Assembly (NCBI GenBank): GCA_030998225.1
Contig: JAPYXD010000275.1
Coordinates: 930,001-994,000 of the forward strand
Direction: 5' to 3'
Source: Diplolepis rosae
Lineage: Eukaryota; Arthropoda; Insecta; Hymenoptera; Diplolepididae
DNA length: 64,000 bases
A program made the translations under genes and the position numbers. How positions within the stretch are numbered: position 1 is the stretch's first letter; each line of letters opens with the position of its first letter. The notes under the pieces are model-generated. The model did not search any database. It saw nothing but the letters and a program-made list of their open reading frames with translations, and was not told the DNA's origin. Below, one piece after another: positions 1-10,329 of this stretch.

Positions 1-779
1 CATCGGTAACACAGATTACTTAAGTTACCAACAGTTTATTGTTCCTATAACCTCTACACTGCACTACACTGTGAGAAAAAGCTTACAGCATACCGGTGTC
101 TGCTACACATGTGGTGGCTTACATGGCTGTACGTACTTCTTAAAAAAATTAATTCAAGTAAATGCTTTATTGGAAAAGGAGACAAGCGACTGACCAAACG
201 TATCAAATACGTTAAAACAGAAGGTATACCTGATATCGAGTCACGTGTTGCTGATACGATTTACACTTTTTACATGTAGCTCCACATCCGTCATATGTAA
301 AGTTTGAATAAAGAATCGTGTCGATGAAAATGAACAATATATTCCTCTAAATGAGTTGATATTACACCACAGAAGAAAAACATGGAACAGTCAAAACGCT
401 CCATTTCTTGAGGTTATGAACAGTAACTATAACCCTATGAGAGCTAGATTCTATCTTTCGACCACTACTTCTTTGACACTTTACGCGTCTTAGTTTTTGC
501 TAACTTATTGACCTGCTATATCTTACAATTCAGAAACATCTTATGCCAGAACCATCTTATGACATTCTAAACATCTAAAACTAAAACACATTATCTAACT
601 CAATCAAGTATCTTATTTTGTAAGACGGAAATTACATCTTTATTCGTATCAAAATACGTAAGTCGTCTTAATTTTGAATAAGATACTTCGTGAAACATCT
701 TATTTCAAGACAGAAGATGGCAAATTCCCATCTTATATCTTACAGTAAGATACCAGGTAAGACACTTCTTTTTGCAGTG
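1..779 (+). mobile_element. Non-autonomous DNA element (AAGATGTTTC family), copy 1, cut by window start
   Basis: The right end reads GACACTTCTTTTTGCAGTG. The whole block reappears in reverse orientation at 36678-37509, where both ends are present (CACTG... and ...GCAGTG), so this copy continues to the left of the window. The sequence is rich in variants of AAGATGTTTC and TCTTAC near the right end. No transposase reading frame is visible, so it is taken as a MITE-like element of about 830 bp. Confidence 0.8.
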
Positions 780-1234
780 CAGTCAGTATAAAAAAAATGT
801 GTTTTAAATTTAGAAAATAAGCAATTTTTTCCAAAGTTTAAGCAACATTTTCGTAGAATTCGCCTCTAACTGTCTCATATTTCCAAAAAATCAATCAACT
901 GTACTAAAGTATTTATAAAATCTTTGTATACGTATGGAAAATATTAAAACCTGGTTAAATCAATGGTCGAATAAATATGTATTGAAAAAATGTGTAACCC
1001 TCTATAAACTGAAAGTCGTAAAAACCGTTTCTCCATCAGATAATAAAATGCAACACACTGAAGGTAAAAAATGTCTCACATGTTGCGCATAGTGATTGGA
1101 TAGTGGTGAATTCATCACGAACTACATCAACTTGACTGTCAGTCTTAATTTATCTTCCTCTGTAGGGTTTTTTATGGGAATTTTCTGAGCATTCCATGAA
1201 AGTTCACAAAATTGGATTATTTTAAAATGTTTAC
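780..1234. other. AT-rich DNA without recognised feature
   Basis: No repeat shared with the rest of the window was recognised here, and no meaningful reading frame is present. Confidence 0.5.
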
Positions 1235-1499
1235 TTAAGGGTATCCGCCACTTTTAATGAGTATATTTTTTATTTTTTTGACATTTTCCAAAAATGTTAT
1301 ATTTTATTCTCTATACTTTTCTGAGTATTGTGTAAATTTTCAGCGCAATCTGATTTTTTTCTTGGCAAATAAATAAAATTAAAACTTACTACGATTTATG
1401 AATAACGCCTTTTTAGCGAAAATGAGCTTTTTACACAAAATAGTTCGTTTATTTACTTACTAATATTTCTAAATTATATGGAAAATAGTCATCAAATCT

Positions 1500-1757
1500 C
1501 TACGTTTTAAGACCCCCTGAGTCAGAAAAAACGGTTTTTACAAAAGTGTCTGTGTGTCTGTCTGTAGTAGTAGTAGGTCGTATACTCGATAACTCTTGAT
1601 AGAATTATCGGATTTTATTGAGCTTAGGCGTCCATTATTGTAGCCGAAAAAGTAATCTAAAATTGTTGACATAGGAACATTTTTTGTGTTTTTGAAAAAT
1701 ACTTTATGAAAAAATTCAAAATCCCAATACTGGTTTCTGATAGTGCTCATAAATCTC
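1500..1757 (-). repeat. CAGACAGA-containing dispersed repeat, copy 1
   Basis: The reverse complement matches 17366-17650 over most of its length. Shared landmarks are the GAGCACTATCA start, a GACCTACTAC stretch followed by short CAGACA repeats, and the CAGGGGGTCTTAAAACG end. A third, split copy lies at 24310-24780. Frames inside it are accidental. Confidence 0.75.
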
Positions 1758-1759
1758 TA

Positions 1760-1948
1760 CACTGAGAAAAAAATGCTATTGAATCAATAGCATTTCTTTC
1801 CAGAAGCATGTATACTATTAATTCATAAAAATATACTACAAGAACCAATAAATATATTACTAATTCTATAGCATATTGATTTGAAACCATGATATACATG
1901 CTTTTGGAAAGAAATGCTTTTGATTCAATAGCATTTTTTTTCTCAGTG
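1760..1948. mobile_element. Palindromic MITE with TA target duplication
   Basis: The 189-bp element begins CACTGAGAAAAAAATGCTAT and ends with the matching inverted sequence ...TTTTTTTTCTCAGTG. Both ends carry the ATTGAATCAATAGCAT type palindrome. TA at 1758-1759 and 1949-1950 is the likely 2-bp target duplication. The outer CACTGAG is shared with the CTTTG MITEs, but the interior differs. Confidence 0.85.
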
Positions 1949-2039
1949 TACTAATTATCCTAGTAAAACATTCTACGAATGTTTTTGCTTTTTGAGATAT
2001 TTGGAAGAAGATGAATTTTCGTTAATCATGTAGATTATT

Positions 2040-2443
2040 AGAAAGTTACAGAAATGTATTGATTTGAAAAAAGAACGAATTCGTATATGATAAATTCTTT
2101 GCCGAAAAAGCTTATTTTATTTAAAAATGTATTATTTTGATTCAATTTGCAAAGGAAAATCAACTAAGAAATCAATGAAATCAAGTCAAAGAAACATTTC
2201 GTTAATATAGGGTCAAAGAAAAAATTTCTTTGAATTTAAAAAAGTTTTGTTGACTTAAAAAAATTGACTTTAATCCAAACAAATCTGTTTCGTTAGATGA
2301 AGGAAAATTTCTTTGAATCAACAAAATTTTCTTCAAGTCGAAGAAATTTTTTATCAAATAAAATTTCCTTTGTTTCAATGGAAAATTTTTTTCGACAAAA
2401 ATTATAAGAATCAAAATAAACTTTTCGAGTCAAAAACATTTTT
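2040..2443 (-). repeat. Dispersed block, inverted partner at 11370-11780
   Basis: This block and 2655-2746 together match 11270-11780 in reverse complement. Landmarks are GAACGAATTCGTATATGATA and GCAAAGGAAAATCAACTAAG. It contains diverged CTTTG-type MITE sequence (runs of TCAAAGAAA). About 210 bp at 2444-2654 are absent from the other copy and are either an insertion here or a deletion there. Confidence 0.65.
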
Positions 2444-2746
2444 TTCAGCCGTATATTTCCCTATGATTACCAAATAAATAAGTAATAATCAATTTACTAC
2501 CAACTGAATAAGTAGAATGTAACTATGATTCAGTAAATGCACTATGCAGTATCTAATTAATAGCTATTTTTACTAATCCAGATTTAGAGAGCATAACTGA
2601 TAAAACTGATTTTCTAAGTAATACAGCGATTTCAATACTATTTACTAATAAAGCTGTCATACTTACAGCAAATCTGTAAATTATACTCAAATATCTATAA
2701 GATCACCGTGTATAAAATTTTAAAAATAAATAGAAATTTCCGTTTA

Positions 2747-2868
2747 CACTGAGAAAACAGTTTCTTTGAATCAAAGAAACATTTATTTGATATACGGTCA
2801 AAGAAAAAATTTCTTTGAATCAAAGAAAATTTTGTTAATTCATAAAAATTTTCTTTGATATATATACA
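2747..2868. mobile_element. CTTTG MITE, right end missing
   Basis: Starts CACTGAGAAAACAGTTTCTT and continues with the family's TCAAAGAAA and ATACGGTCAAAGAAA motifs, then breaks off into the R repeat near 2868. The same left flank (CGGAAATT) is seen beside the complete copy ending at 11269. Confidence 0.75.
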
Positions 2869-3047
2869 GAAAATGGAGCGTGAAGCGCTCATAATGAGAA
2901 TGTGTTCCTTAAGGCTGATCGAGCCTTAAGTAAATTGAATTTACTTTTTCATTTTAAATAAAAAATTTTATTAACTTTGTGAAAATGTAATTCACCTCTA
3001 CAGTATTATAAAATTCTGTCATGTTACCTTATTTTCAATATCCAAAA
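2869..3047 (-). repeat. R repeat (GCGC-palindrome / TTAA-hairpin family), copy 1
   Basis: Contains GGAGCGTGAAGCGCTC, then GAGAATGTGTTCC, then TTAAGG...CCTTAA (two TTAA tetramers 13 bp apart), then TAAATTGAATTT. The same order is found at 16318-16690, 25045-25200 and elsewhere. No coding capacity. Confidence 0.7.
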
Positions 3048-3290
3048 AGTTGCTACACACTGTAAGAAACAAAATAAAAAAAGAATCATGACAATTGGTT
3101 AAAAAACAAAGAAGTTATTCAAAGTAAAAAAATGTCAGAAAAATTCAAAATTTTTGATTAAAAAATACATAAAGGTGCTCGAATTAAAAAAAAACCTGAA
3201 AGCCTTTTCAAATAAAGGTATTAAATATAAAAAAAATGATATGGAAAGTATAGACTTAAAAAATAAAAATATTAAAGGAGGCGTATCCCC
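3048..3290 (+). repeat. Dispersed repeat ending in GGATCCCCTTAA-type terminus, copy 1
   Basis: Shares about 240 bp with 10070-10320 (same orientation) and a shorter part with 51783-51984. Landmarks are TTGCTACACACTGTAAG, TTATTCAAAGTAAAAAAATG and the terminal AAAGG(T/A)GGC...CC. The copies here and at 51.9 kb end exactly at TTAA, so this is probably the right part of a TTAA element. Confidence 0.7.
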
Positions 3291-3299
3291 TTAAAATTA

Positions 3300-4040
3300 A
3301 ACTCACAATAGAAAATGAGTATGTAGGAATTTAAAAAACTAAAAAAGGACGCAATTCTCACACTAATAATTTTATGGGAAAAAAAAAAAAAATATGAAAT
3401 TGAATTAAGAGTATGATTTTGAAAATAAGATATGTTTGAGCGCCCCTGGCGGGACCTTCGGGTTTATTTACTCTCACATTCTCGATAATACAAATCTGGT
3501 GGACTGTGCGAATATAGGCGCACGTATTCACCGATGATGCCAATGTCGAGAAGCATATAGCACTATGTATGTGAAATATCGGATTCTGGGGTTATACGCG
3601 CTGGAGTACGAGGCGAGCATGGAATATCAATTTTGACGTTTCTCCTGCAATAGCAAATCGAGACTAGCAGTATCGCGTGAGCGACGTTCTGGGGTTCGCT
3701 ATAAAAGCCGATATATTCCTATTTAGTCAAAACGAGGTTGAATCCGGTGAAATCTATGGAATACCGATCGATATCGGTCCGTTAAAGCGACTCACGTATG
3801 CTACTATTGGTAGGGGACTGATTTATTTTATCCCATACATACCTCTTCTTCGATATGTCTGATAAACTCGCGTTCGTCCAACTGACATCTGAATGACTCG
3901 TTCATTCAAAATACGGGCGTGTACTTCTGATTTACCTTCCCTTTATCTTAATCTATTGATCTCTTTTTTATTTACAATTGTCATCTTCAATAAAAAAATT
4001 TTACCTTTAAAATTAGTATCATACCTGAATAGGAAGCAGC
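3300..4040. other. Non-repetitive island, no assignable gene
   Basis: Base composition is clearly less AT-rich between about 3430 and 3860 than around it, and I found no copy of it in the window. A GTG-started frame of 61 codons (3677-3862) has an in-frame stop just upstream and no recognisable domain. TATAAAAG at 3700-3707 is the only promoter-like word. It may be host sequence such as an intron or intergenic DNA. Confidence 0.4.
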
Positions 4041-4041
4041 A

Positions 4042-4289
4042 CATTCAGAAAACAGTTTCATTTAATCAAAGAAACATTTCTTTGATATACGGTCAAAAAA
4101 AATTTTTCTTGGAATTGAAGAAAGCTTTGTTGATTCAAACAAATGTTCTTTAATGTAAACAAATCTATTTCTTTGGATCAAAGAAAGTTTTTTTGAATTA
4201 ACAAAACTTTCTTTAATTCAAAGAAATTTTTTCATTGACCGTATTTCAAAGAAATGTTTCTTTCAATCAAAGAAACTGTTTTCTCAGTG
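4042..4289. mobile_element. CTTTG MITE, complete, CA target duplication
   Basis: The 248-bp element starts CATTCAGAAAACAGTTTC and ends AAACTGTTTTCTCAGTG. It is almost a full palindrome built from TTTCTTTGATTCAAAGAAA-like units, with the subterminal ATACGGTCAAA / TTTGACCGTAT pair. CA flanks both sides (4040-4041 and 4290-4291). Confidence 0.9.
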
Positions 4290-4640
4290 CAGATAAATTG
4301 GCACTGCGTCTAAATTGACACTCTCGTACACGAAGAAACCTAAGTTAACAATTTTTGCAAAACTACGTTTCAATTTAGGGAATAACGTGTAATAGTAAGA
4401 ATTTCTAGAAATCAAATACTGAACTTCAGATGAAATATATGTGACCGGGACACCTGAAAGGGGCCTTCGTTCGGAAAAATCGATTTTTACTTTTTTGTTG
4501 ATTCTGATAGAAAAAAGTAAGCTCTGTTTAATGAAACAAACTGTATATTTTGAACTGCATTATTTACTTTACAAATGCACTTCAGAGAAGAACACAGTAA
4601 CTTAAAAGACGTAAAACAAACATCAGCAGATACAAAGAGT
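4290..4640. other. AT-rich DNA between two mobile elements
   Basis: No repeat or gene recognised. It forms the left flank of the foldback element and differs from the right flank after 9775 apart from the 9-bp duplication. Confidence 0.5.
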
Positions 4641-4649
4641 TTAAAAACT
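4641..4649 (+). repeat. Target-site duplication of foldback element, left
   Basis: TTAAAAACT occurs directly before the left terminus and again directly after the right terminus (9766-9774). It is a perfect 9-bp direct repeat with unrelated DNA beyond it. Confidence 0.88.
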
Positions 4650-4812
4650 ATTGAGCTGAAGTTTGTGACGTCTCGTGTGACGAATTTTTTTTTTTTCTTT
4701 CTTGGTCGTATGACCAACAAGACAATCAAAAATTTGCAGAATAGTGATTTTTGACCAAAAAACATGTTTTAATGCGAAAAATAAATTTTTGAAGTTGGAC
4801 AAAAGCAAGACA

Positions 4813-6797
4813 TTTCTCGACAAACTCATCAAATTATCTCGAGAACTAAGAAAGTGGCAAAAAAAAGACTTTAGTTTTTGATTGCAGATACATTATGCAA
4901 CATTAAAAAAAATATAAATTAAAATTTGAGTTTGCGGAGCGAAATCAAAATTAGGAAAGTTTGACCCGGGGAAGCCATTTCTCGACAAACTCGTAAATTA
5001 TCTCGACAACTAAGAATGTGGCCAAAAAACAGACTTTGGTTTTTGATTGCAGATACATTATGCAACATTTAAAAAAATATAAATTAAAATTTGAGTTTGC
5101 GGAGCGAAACCAAAATTAGGAAAGTTTGACCCGGGGAAGCCATTTCTCGACAAACTCGTAAATTATCTCGAGAACTAAGAATGTGGCCAAAAACAGACTT
5201 TGGTTTTTGATTGCAGATACATTATGCAACATTAAAAAAAATATAAATTAAAATTTGAGTTTGCGGAGCGAAACCAAAATTAGGAAAGTTTGACCCGGGG
5301 AAGCCATTTCTCGACAAACTCGTAAATTATCTCGACAACTAAGAATGTGGCCAAAAAACAGACTTTGGTTTTTGATTGCAGATACATTATGCAACATTTA
5401 AAAAAATATAAATTAAAATTTGAGTTTGCGGAGCGAAACCAAAATTAGGAAAGTTTGACCCGGGGAAGCCATTTCTCGACAAACTCGTAAATTATCTCGA
5501 GAACTAAGAATGTGGCCAAAAACAGACTTTGGTTTTTGATTGCAGATACATTATGCAACATTAAAAAAAATATAAATTAAAATTTGAGTTTGCGGAGCGA
5601 AACCAAAATTAGGAAAGTTTGACCCGGGGAAGCCATTTCTCGACAAACTCGTAAATTATCTCGAGAACTAAGAACGTGGCCAAAAAACAGACTTTGGTTT
5701 TTGATTGCAGATACATTATGCAACATTAAAAAAAATATAAATTAAAATTTGATTTTGCGGAGCGAAACCAAAATTAGGAAAGTTTGACCCGGGGAAGCCA
5801 TTTCTCGACAAACTCGTAAATTATCTCGAGAACTAAGAATGTGGCCAAAAAACAGACTTTGGTTTTTGATTGCAGATACATTATGCAACATTAAAAAAAA
5901 TATAAATTAAAATTTGAGTTTGCGGAGCAAAACCAAAATTAGGAAAGTTTGACCCGGGGAAGCCATTTCTCGACAAACTCGTCAAATTATCTCGAGAACT
6001 AAGAACATGGCCAAAAAAAAGACTTTGGTTTTTGATTGCAGATACATTATGCAACATTAAAAAAAATATAAATTAAAATTTGAGTTTGCGGAGCGAAATC
6101 AAAATTAGGAAAGTTTGACCCGGGGAAGCCATTTCTCGACAAACTCGTAAATTATCTCGAGAACTAAGAACGTGGCCAAAAAACAGACTTTGGTTTTTGA
6201 TTGCAGATACATTATGCAAAATTTAAAAAAATATAAATTAAAATTTGAGTTTGCGGAGCGAAACCAAAATTAGGAAAGTTTGACCCGGGGAAGCCATTTC
6301 TCGACAAACTCGTCAAATTATCTCGAGAACTAAGAACGTGGCCAAAAAAAAGACTTTGGTTTTTGATTGCAGATACATTATGCAACATTAAAAAAAATAT
6401 AAATTAAAATTTGAGTTTGCGGAGCGAAATCAAAATTAGGAAAGTTTGACCCGGGGAAGCCATTTCTCGACAAACTCGTAAATTATCTCGAGAACTAAGA
6501 ATGTGGCCAAAAAACAGACTTTGGTTTTTGATTGCAGATACATTATGCAACATTTAAAAAAATATAAATTAAAATTTGAGTTTGCGGAGCGAAACCAAAA
6601 TTAGGAAAGTTTGACCCGGGGAAGCCATTTCTCGACAAACTCGTCAAATTATCTCGAGAACTAATAACGTGGCCAAAAAAAAGAGATTGGTTTTTGATTG
6701 CAGATACATTATGCAACATTTAAAAAAATATAAATTAAAATTTGAGTTTATGGAGCGAAACCAAAATTAGGAAAGTTTGACCCGGGGAAGCCATTTC
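4813..6797 (+). repeat. Forward array of 165-bp tandem repeat (about 12 units)
   Basis: The junction GACCCGGGGAAGCC recurs at about 4963, 5128, 5292, 5457, 5621, 5786, 5951, 6117, 6282, 6448, 6613 and 6778, a spacing of 164 to 166 bp. Each unit holds TTTCTCGACAAACTCGT, ATCTCGAGAACTAAGAA, TTTTGATTGCAGATACATTA and TTTGCGGAGCGAAA. Units are nearly identical, which points to recent amplification or conversion. Confidence 0.95.
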
Positions 6798-8260
6798 CCC
6801 AGGCGGAAATTTACAACCGGCGCAGCACCGCGCCAGCACTGCCAGCGGACTTCCAGCGCTGGCATAGTGCTGGCAGTAGATCCTCATGAAGTCTGTCGCG
6901 GTGCTGGCAAAGCTTCGAAAGGTAACACCGGCGTAGTGCTGACCAGCAGTGCTGCGTTAGCGCTGACCTTCAGTGCTGGCGTGGTGCTGGCGGAACTCCG
7001 ATAGTTAACAACGGCATAGTGCTGACCAGCGGTACTGCGCTAGCGCTGGCCTTCAGTGCTGGTGCGGTGCTGGCACTAGTACAAAATGTCACTCGGCTGG
7101 AAGTTGTCTTTTAGTACTGAGGCGGTACTGGAAAATGTACCGAAAATCTGTAATGTACTTAGATAAAAAGTACAGGGAAAGTTCGAGTTAAGACTCTAAT
7201 ATTTACCGATTTTAACGGCAACGGAGGGATATTCGCTTGGAAGGTTAAGTTTACCGTTTTCACAGTAAAAAATCTGTTTTCAAGCTAGAAAATTTTTTCT
7301 GAGTAAATTGACAATACTTTTTCGTTACACGTACACAGAAAAAAAATTTCAGTAGGTTTGACTACTTTTTAACTTATATTCCGTAGTTCGTAAAGGCCCC
7401 AGTGTCGTTTTTGAATTTAAGTGAACTGCAGGAACATAGGTAAATCAAATAAGAGCAGTAATTGAATCAATGAATATTCTTAGTACATTTTAAAACTTTA
7501 TTTACTTTCAAGCAGACTCTAAGTTATTATTTTTATACACAAACTTACAGGTTATGCTTCCTTTAATTTTTGTTTTCAAGAGTAAAATCAACGTATGTTC
7601 AGAATCTGAAAATTTTGAGTTTTTTCAATTTTAAAAATATGATGAAACTTTGGAATCAAGAAAATTACTTTGGTTTACTTCAATAAAAATGTTTTTCGAT
7701 CAGCGAAATTTTACTTACCATCACACCAATGCGGGCACACAAACGAATGTGTAGAATGTAATTGATTTTTTTTAGAGTACTGCTCATAGCATTACTAATA
7801 TGTTTGTCGGCAATGAAAGGCGATAGAAAGGCTTGGTATTACTCAAAAGTTGGTTGTTTGCTAACACTGGACGGTGGCACTGCGCCGGTGCTGATCCAGT
7901 GCTGCGCCGATACTTGACATTACGCGATATTTGTTGATCGTCAATACTGAAAAGCGGTACCACGCCGGTGCTGCACCGACGCTTGGCATTACTTAAAAGT
8001 TGGTTGTTTGCCAACATTGAATGTTGGTACTGCGCCGGTGCTGATTCAGTGCTGCACCGATGCTTGGCAATACACAAATGTTGGTTGTTTGCCAGCACTG
8101 AAAAGCAGTACTGCGCCGGTGTTTAGCCAGTGCCGGCCCAGCGGTGTGCCAACGCTTGGCACAGTGCTGATCGGCAGCACTGGCATTATTCACGGGTTAC
8201 AACAGGAACGGTACCGCGCCGGTTGTAAGGATTGGCAGTACACCGATTTTTCCGCCTGGG
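6798..8260. mobile_element. Nested 1.46-kb element, CCCAGGCGGAAA termini
   Basis: Begins CCCAGGCGGAAATTTACAAC and ends ...TTTTTCCGCCTGGG. The surrounding 165-bp unit reads CCATTTCTCGACAAAC when empty; here it reads CCATTTC, element, TCTCGACAAAC, so TC is duplicated. Both subterminal zones (about 6810-7090 and 7865-8240) are dense in GTGCTGGC / GCCAGCAC and GCGCCGGTGCTG words in alternating orientation. The AT-rich centre shares about 400 bp with 47475-47875. No transposase is visible; frames such as those at 7784-8295 are by-products of the short repeats. Confidence 0.82.
7150..7545 (-). repeat. Core sequence shared with the element at 46.4-48.2 kb
   Basis: The reverse complement matches 47475-47875 nearly end to end. 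Landmarks are CAGTAGGTTTGACTACTTTT, GAACTGCAGGAACA and GTTCGAGTTAAGACTCTAAT. It links two elements whose GC-rich outer parts differ. Confidence 0.75.
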
Positions 8261-8335
8261 TCTCGACAAACTCGTCAAAGTATCTCGAGAACTAAGAACG
8301 TGGCCAAAAAAAAGCCTTTGGTTTTTGATTGCAGA
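8261..8335 (+). repeat. Last forward 165-bp unit (partial) before the array reverses
   Basis: Continues the unit that the nested element split (TCTCGACAAACTCG through TTGATTGCAGATA), then the sequence flips strand at about 8336. This point is the centre of the foldback palindrome. Confidence 0.85.
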
Positions 8336-9600
8336 TAATTTATATTTTTTTAATGTTGCATAATGTATCTGCAATCAAAAACCAAAGTCTGTTTTTTGGC
8401 CACGTTCTTAGTTCTCGAGATAATTTACGAGTTTGTCGAGAAATGGCTTCCCCGGGTCAAACTTTCCTAATTTTGGTTTCGCTCCGCAAACTCAAATTTC
8501 AATTTATATTTTTTTTAATGTTGCATAATGTATCTGCAATCAAAAACCAAAGTCTGTTTTTTGGCCACGTTCTTAGTTCTCGAGATAATTTACGAGTTTG
8601 TCGAGAAATGGCTTCCCCGGGTCAAACTTTCCTAATTTTGGTTTCGCTCCGCAAACTCAAATTTTAATTTATATTTTGTTAAATGTTGCATAATGTATCT
8701 GCAATCAAAAACCAAAGTCTGTTTTTTGGCCACGTTCTTAGTTCTCGAGATAATTTACGAGTTTGTCGAGAAATGGCTTCCCCGGGTCAAACTTTCCTAA
8801 TTTTGGTTTCGCTCCGCAAACTCAAATTTTAATTTATATTTTTTTAAATGTTGCATAATGTATCTGCAATCAAAAACCAAAGTCTGTTTTTTGGCCACGT
8901 TCTTAGTTCTCGAGATAATTTACGAGTTTGTCGAGAAATGGCTTCCCCGGGTCAAACTTTCCTAATTTTGGTTTCGCTCCGCAAACTCAAATTTTAATTT
9001 ATATTTTTTTAATGTTGCATAATGTATCTGCAATCAAAAACCAAAGTCTGTTTTTTGGCCACATTCTTAGTTCTCGAGATAATTTACGAGTTTGTCGAGA
9101 AATGGCTTCCCCGGGTCAAACTTTCCTAATTTTGGTTTCGCTCCGCAAACTCAAATTTTAATTTATATTTTTTTAATGTTGCATAATGTATCTGCAATCC
9201 AAAAACCAAAGTCTGTTTTTTGGCCACGTTCTTAGTTCTCGAGATAATTTACGAGTTTGTCGAGAAATGGCTTCCCCGGGTCAAACTTTCCTAATTTTGG
9301 TTTCGCTCCGCAAACTCAAATTTTAATTTATATTTTGTTAAATGTTGCATAATGTATCTGCAATCAAAAACCAAAGTCTGTTTTTTGGCCACGTTCTTAG
9401 TTCTCGAGATAATTTACGAGTTTGTCGAGAAATGGCTTCCCCGGGTCAAACTTTCCTAATTTTGGTTTCGCTCCGCAAACTCAAATTTTAATTTATATTT
9501 TTTTTTAATGTTGCATAATGTATCTGTAATCAAAAACCAAAGTCTTTTTTTTGGCCACTTTCTTAGTTCTCGAGATATTTTGACGAGTTTGTCGAGAAAT
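8336..9600 (-). repeat. Reverse array of 165-bp tandem repeat (7 to 8 units)
   Basis: CCCGGGTCAAAC recurs at about 8451, 8616, 8781, 8946, 9110, 9275 and 9440. The sequence is the reverse complement of the forward array. Frames such as 8329-8667 and 8928-9161 repeat the same peptide because they are the array itself read through, not genes. Confidence 0.95.
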
Positions 9601-9765
9601 GTCTTGCTTTTGTCCAACTTCAAAAATTTATTTTTCGCATTAAAACATGTTTTTTGGTAAAAAATCACTATTCTGAAAATTTTTGATTGTCTTGTTGGTG
9701 ATACGACTAAGAAAGAAAAAAAAAAAAAAATTCGTCACACGAGACGTCACAAACTTCAGCTCAAT

Positions 9766-9774
9766 TTAAAAACT
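9766..9774 (+). repeat. Target-site duplication of foldback element, right
   Basis: TTAAAAACT, identical to 4641-4649, directly after the terminal CTTCAGCTCAAT. Confidence 0.88.
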
Positions 9775-10069
9775 TTGGTTTTTATAATCAATTCTGCTTC
9801 TTACTTGTTTTCTTCAATTTCACCTCAGGATCTAATCTAATTATTTTTTCAAAATTCTTCCGCCATGTTTAAGCAGATCTGATGAACTTAAAAAAAAATC
9901 TGCCATATTGGATCAGCCATTTTGAATGTTTGAAAACTGACTTCAGATTTGTGATTAGCGATAAGTCTGTTACAAACAACATTAAATAAATTTTTCTTTT
10001 CAGAATATCCCAAAATAAAAAAAAAAATTTGTCGTTTTTTTTTAGCTAGAGTGTTTTTCATGACCAAAA
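9775..10069. other. AT-rich DNA, no gene
   Basis: Contains a short stretch near 9885-9930 (CCATATTGGATCAGCCATTT) resembling the degenerate repeat at 35340-35760. Otherwise nothing was recognised. Confidence 0.4.
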
Positions 10070-10320
10070 ACTTGCTACACACTGTAAGGAACAAAATAAA
10101 AGAATATCATGACAATTGGTTTAAGAAAAAAAAAATTATTCAAAGTAAAAAAATGTCAAAAAATGCCCATAAAACTAAAAAATTTTAGCTTAAATATACA
10201 TAAAGCTGCTGGAATTTAAAAAAAAAACCAAAACCTTTCCAAAGAAAGGTACTAAATATAAAAAAAATTATATAGATGGTATAGACTTAGAAAATAAAAA
10301 TATTGAAGGTGGCGGATCCA
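10070..10320 (+). repeat. Dispersed repeat, copy 2 of 3048-3290 family
   Basis: Direct-orientation match to 3048-3290 (TTGCTACACACTGTAAGGAA, CTAAATATAAAAAAAATTAT, GAAGGTGGCGGATCC). The terminal TTAA seen in the other copies is lost here. Confidence 0.7.
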
Positions 10321-10329
10321 TATTGAACA

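Larger units (their letters stand above)
1239..3290. mobile_element. TTAA-flanked composite element with nested insertions
   Basis: TTAA at 1235-1238 and 3291-3294 bound a 2.05-kb block. Its ends are imperfect inverted repeats: GGGTATCCGCCACTTTTAAT on the left and, read from the right end inward, GGGGATACGCCTCCTTTAAT. TTAA duplication is the hallmark of piggyBac-type transposition. Inside are a CAGACAGA block, a palindromic MITE, a partial CTTTG MITE and an R repeat, so the element is either a nest or two separate TTAA element ends. No transposase is visible. Confidence 0.5.
4650..9765. mobile_element. 5.1-kb foldback transposon built of inverted 165-bp repeat arrays
   Basis: The termini are inverted copies of ATTGAGCTGAAGTTTGTGAC. 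The homology extends about 170 bp inward and then runs into tandem arrays in opposite orientation (forward 4813-6797 plus 8261-8335, reverse 8336-9600). A 9-bp direct duplication flanks the element. Long inverted repeats made of tandem units plus a 9-bp duplication are the architecture of Drosophila FB elements and of some Mutator-like elements. No transposase is visible, so it would depend on one supplied elsewhere. A separate 1.46-kb element sits in the forward arm. The arms differ in repeat number (about 12 against 7 to 8). Confidence 0.88.

Noticed and set aside
3677..3862. 61-codon frame after TATAAAAG, considered as a small gene
   Set aside because: GTG start, stop directly upstream, no domain, no splice signals I would trust; a single TATA word is expected by chance.
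6777..7004. 75-codon alanine-rich frame
   Set aside because: Produced by the GTGCTGGC word array of the nested element.
7784..8295. Three overlapping frames on both strands rich in short repeats
   Set aside because: Same word array at the right end of the nested element; no domain.
8329..9161. 112- and 77-codon frames with internally repeated peptides
   Set aside because: They are the 165-bp array read through; the peptide repeat simply reflects the DNA repeat.
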